Made by a program: the position numbers and the translations under genes. DNA of 6,898 nucleotides, from positions 1 to 6,898 of the forward strand of contig JAGCOQ010000006.1 of the NCBI GenBank assembly GCA_017642625.1, read 5' to 3'. Under the pieces are notes generated by a model. That model was not told the origin of the DNA, ran no database searches, and saw nothing but the letters and a program-made list of their open reading frames with translations. Shown piece after piece: positions 5,315-6,898 of this stretch; the stretch's first letter is position 1; each line of letters begins with the position of its first letter. The DNA comes from Alphaproteobacteria bacterium (GTDB lineage Bacteria > Pseudomonadota > Alphaproteobacteria > Rs-D84).

Positions 5315-6178
5315 TTAAATGCTGTCTGCATTAATCCAGCGACCATTCTTTAACAAGCCCGGTGCCATACCTTCGCTGCTACGCAGGGCATCAATTACGC
5401 CACGTGCCTTGGCTGCATCCAGGTTTTCAATACGAACCTTGTACATGTCGCCTTCGTGAATGACTTGGGCATCACCATATGCACGCATACGTGCCGCCAA
5501 AGTATTCGCACTGTCTTGGGCATAGAACGCAGCGACTTGGACACTGTAATCGCCAGATGTTGCGACCGGTGCCGGTTGTGCAGGTTCTGCGACAACTGGT
5601 TCAGCGGATTGTGCCACCGCCGGTGTACCGATTGTTGCATTCTTTACAGCAATGGATTCATCAGCCAAAACTTGCACTTGAACCTTGGCTGTGCCGTTCA
5701 TACCGATACGTGCCGCCGCAGCCGGTGACAAGTCCATAATACGTGTATTCACAAATGGGCCACGATTGTTTACACGAACAACCACAGATTGACCGTTTTC
5801 CATGTTCGTGACGCGTGCGATTGTCGGCAATGGCAATGTCTTGCTGGTTGCCGCCATTTGTGCAACATCAAATGTTTCGCCATTGCTGGTCTTGGTGCCG
5901 TTCAATTCAGCCGGAACGATACCCGCAATGCCGGTTTGATTGTATGTTAAATCTTCTGCTGGGATGTATTGAACATCTTCGACCTTGTATGCATTACCAA
6001 TGTAATATCTTGGTGCAGGTGCTAACAAATATGCATTGTTTAATGTTTGTTCGGCAGATTCTGTTGTCAGTGTTTCTTCGCCGAAACCGTCAGAACCATA
6101 ACCAGCACCATTCTGCTGTGATGTGGCGCATCCGGCCAATATAGCGGCCAAAGCCGCCAATGAAACTAGTTTTTTCAT
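5315..6178 (-). CDS. rlpA: RlpA-like septal-ring lipoprotein with SPOR domain
   Basis: This 287-aa protein has a lipoprotein signal with lipobox LAGC, lipidated Cys17. A linker follows, then an RlpA-type double-psi beta-barrel (about 82-171) with SNGETFD (98-104), KTLPLPTIARVTN (113-125), VVVRVNNRGPF (132-142) and IMDLSPAAAARIGM (147-160). A Pro/Ala/Val-rich linker (about 184-207) leads to a SPOR domain (about 208-281: YSVQVAAF, MYKVRI), which binds denuded glycan strands at division sites. RlpA proteins are outer-membrane lipoproteins, and some are lytic transglycosylases. Here the usual His of the AAH motif aligns with Ser112, and the Asp of VNDRGPF is Asn138. The usual Trp-Tyr after GIA is also absent, so activity is doubtful. 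I start at the ATG at 6178, which has AGGAG (6190-6186) and begins the lipoprotein signal. An in-frame ATG at 6217 lies upstream of the -10 box. The gene is downstream of murJ. Confidence 0.93.
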   Translation of the reverse strand: MKKLVSLAALAAILAGCATSQQNGAGYGSDGFGEETLTTESAEQTLNNAYLLAPAPRYYIGNAYKVEDVQYIPAEDLTYNQTGIAGIVPAELNGTKTSNGETFDVAQMAATSKTLPLPTIARVTNMENGQSVVVRVNNRGPFVNTRIMDLSPAAAARIGMNGTAKVQVQVLADESIAVKNATIGTPAVAQSAEPVVAEPAQPAPVATSGDYSVQVAAFYAQDSANTLAARMRAYGDAQVIHEGDMYKVRIENLDAAKARGVIDALRSSEGMAPGLLKNGRWINADSI

Positions 6179-6193
6179 ATGTGGACTCCTTAC

Positions 6194-6225
6194 ATTCTTA
6201 TAAATTGATTTTATCATATAAGAAT
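6194..6225. repeat. Perfect 9-bp inverted repeat around the rlpA -10 box
   Basis: ATTCTTATA (6194-6202) and TATAAGAAT (6217-6225) are exact reverse complements 14 nt apart, and they enclose the rlpA -10 box at 6208-6213. The arrangement suits a repressor operator. The stem is AT-rich and lacks a T-run, so it is a poor terminator for murJ. Confidence 0.45.
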
Positions 6226-6236
6226 CTAAGTTTCAA
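6208..6236 (-). promoter_or_regulatory. Sigma70-like promoter of rlpA
   Basis: On the minus strand, TTGAAA (6236-6231), a 17-nt spacer and TAAAAT (6213-6208). The predicted start is near 6201, giving a leader of about 23 nt with the AGGAG ribosome site. rlpA can thus be expressed apart from murJ. Confidence 0.7.
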
Positions 6237-6246
6237 CTTTATTTTA

Positions 6247-6898
6247 CTATTTTATTTTTCGATCAATGATATATGCCAACGGCAGATAGATAATGCCATA
6301 ACCAGCAATCGCCACACCCAACATCCAAATAGATGTAATTGGAACGAACCATAACCCAGCGCCCAATGCCACCGACAGTACGATAAACGCCGCAATCGCG
6401 CGCAGTGTGCGACCATCTGTTTTCCATAAACCGCGGGTGCGACATGCGCGTCCCAAAAGGTAGTTTTTCAAATAGCCACTTATCACCACACCAATTGGAA
6501 TTGCCAAATAGCCGACAAACGGGAACAACGCCAAATACATTACGGATGCGGCGCCCAATGAAATCATGCTGGTGCGCACAGGTGTCTTGACATCTTGGGT
6601 GGCGTAGAGTGTTTTACTGTAAATCTGGCTGACCAACATGGCGGGCAACACAAAGATTTGAATCATAATCGCAACGGCAACGGCATGTGTTGATTCTGCG
6701 GTCCATGCGCCATATTGAAACAGGTATTTGATAATTGGTTCCGCCAACACGAACAGACCAACCAAGCAGGGCATAATCAGCATTAAACCGCGCCGCATAG
6801 AAGAGTTTTGTTGAATATGGACACTGCGCATATTGTTTTCTGCCAACGCATTTGATATTGACGACATCAGAACGGTTCCCACCGCCAAGCCAATCATG
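6247..6898 (-). CDS. murJ: Lipid II flippase MurJ (MviN), C-terminal part only
   Basis: The frame is open to the right edge and ends at the TAA at 6249-6247, so about 216 C-terminal residues are seen. The family is usually around 500 residues. The ATG at 6897 is internal, not the start. Counting from it, GLAVGTVLMSSIS (3-15) matches the conserved GxAxGTVLLPxLS segment. LFQYGAWTAEST (59-70) matches the LFxxGxFTxxD motif, and KTLYATQDVKTPV (95-107) matches the R-x-FYAxxDTKTP motif. About six hydrophobic membrane segments follow the pattern of the second half of MurJ. The protein moves undecaprenyl-linked peptidoglycan precursor across the inner membrane. A 68-nt gap containing the rlpA promoter separates its stop from rlpA. 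Confidence 0.93.
   Translation of the reverse strand, partial: MIGLAVGTVLMSSISNALAENNMRSVHIQQNSSMRRGLMLIMPCLVGLFVLAEPIIKYLFQYGAWTAESTHAVAVAIMIQIFVLPAMLVSQIYSKTLYATQDVKTPVRTSMISLGAASVMYLALFPFVGYLAIPIGVVISGYLKNYLLGRACRTRGLWKTDGRTLRAIAAFIVLSVALGAGLWFVPITSIWMLGVAIAGYGIIYLPLAYIIDRKIK

Noticed and set aside
5456..6144. Several plus-strand frames opposite rlpA, rich in Cys, His and Arg
   Set aside because: They are antisense shadows of the Ala/Val-rich RlpA coding sequence, with no family similarity or ribosome sites.
6179..6217. Upstream in-frame ATG at 6217 for rlpA
   Set aside because: It lies upstream of the -10 box and would put 13 residues before a canonical lipoprotein signal. The ATG at 6178 has AGGAG.

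Overview
The window reads as chromosomal DNA from a Gram-negative bacterium, most likely a proteobacterium and possibly an alphaproteobacterium. The evidence is an RlpA-type lipoprotein with a SPOR domain, the lipid II flippase MurJ, an outer-membrane beta-barrel protein ending in Phe, HtpX, and sigma70-like TTGACA/TATAAT promoters in AT-rich gaps. The taxonomic call is inferred from gene families only. Nine protein genes (two cut by the window edges) and one tRNA account for nearly all of the sequence. I see no transposase, CRISPR array, phage gene or toxin-antitoxin pair.

Layout. 1-506 (minus, cut at the left edge) is an HD-domain hydrolase with every residue expected of a (p)ppGpp hydrolase. 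It is preceded by a strong promoter and a leader of about 137 nt with competing stems. From the same gap a promoter fires rightward into 815-1702, an unrecognised 295-aa protein with a GNAT-like core. Next come 1824-2255 (membrane-anchored bacterial PH-domain protein) and tRNA-Arg(ACG) at 2303-2379. A bidirectional terminator at 2391-2419 separates these from a leftward pair, htpX (2985-3914) and an 8-strand-type outer-membrane protein (2421-2981), which are 3 nt apart.

The right half is mostly cell-wall biology. A secreted M23/LytM-type peptidase (4000-4863, plus) is transcribed divergently from htpX. It ends in a 4-nt tail-to-tail overlap with a Smr-domain protein (4860-5234, minus). Upstream of that lie a perfect GC-rich terminator (5270-5293), an RlpA-like lipoprotein (5315-6178, minus) and the C-terminal part of MurJ (6247-6898, minus, cut at the right edge). 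MurJ flips lipid II, the M23 protein probably trims cross-linked peptides (or acts as an activator), and the RlpA/SPOR protein binds denuded glycan.

I found no clear new multi-gene system. The points most worth a second look are the attenuator-like leader of the HD gene, two genes whose -10 boxes sit so close to the start codon that their mRNAs should be leaderless or nearly so, an RlpA whose usual His and Asp positions read Ser and Asn, dyad symmetries at two promoters, and the unassigned GNAT-like protein. Three start codons were moved inward from the longest reading frame: htpX at 3914, the M23 gene at 4000 and rlpA at 6178.
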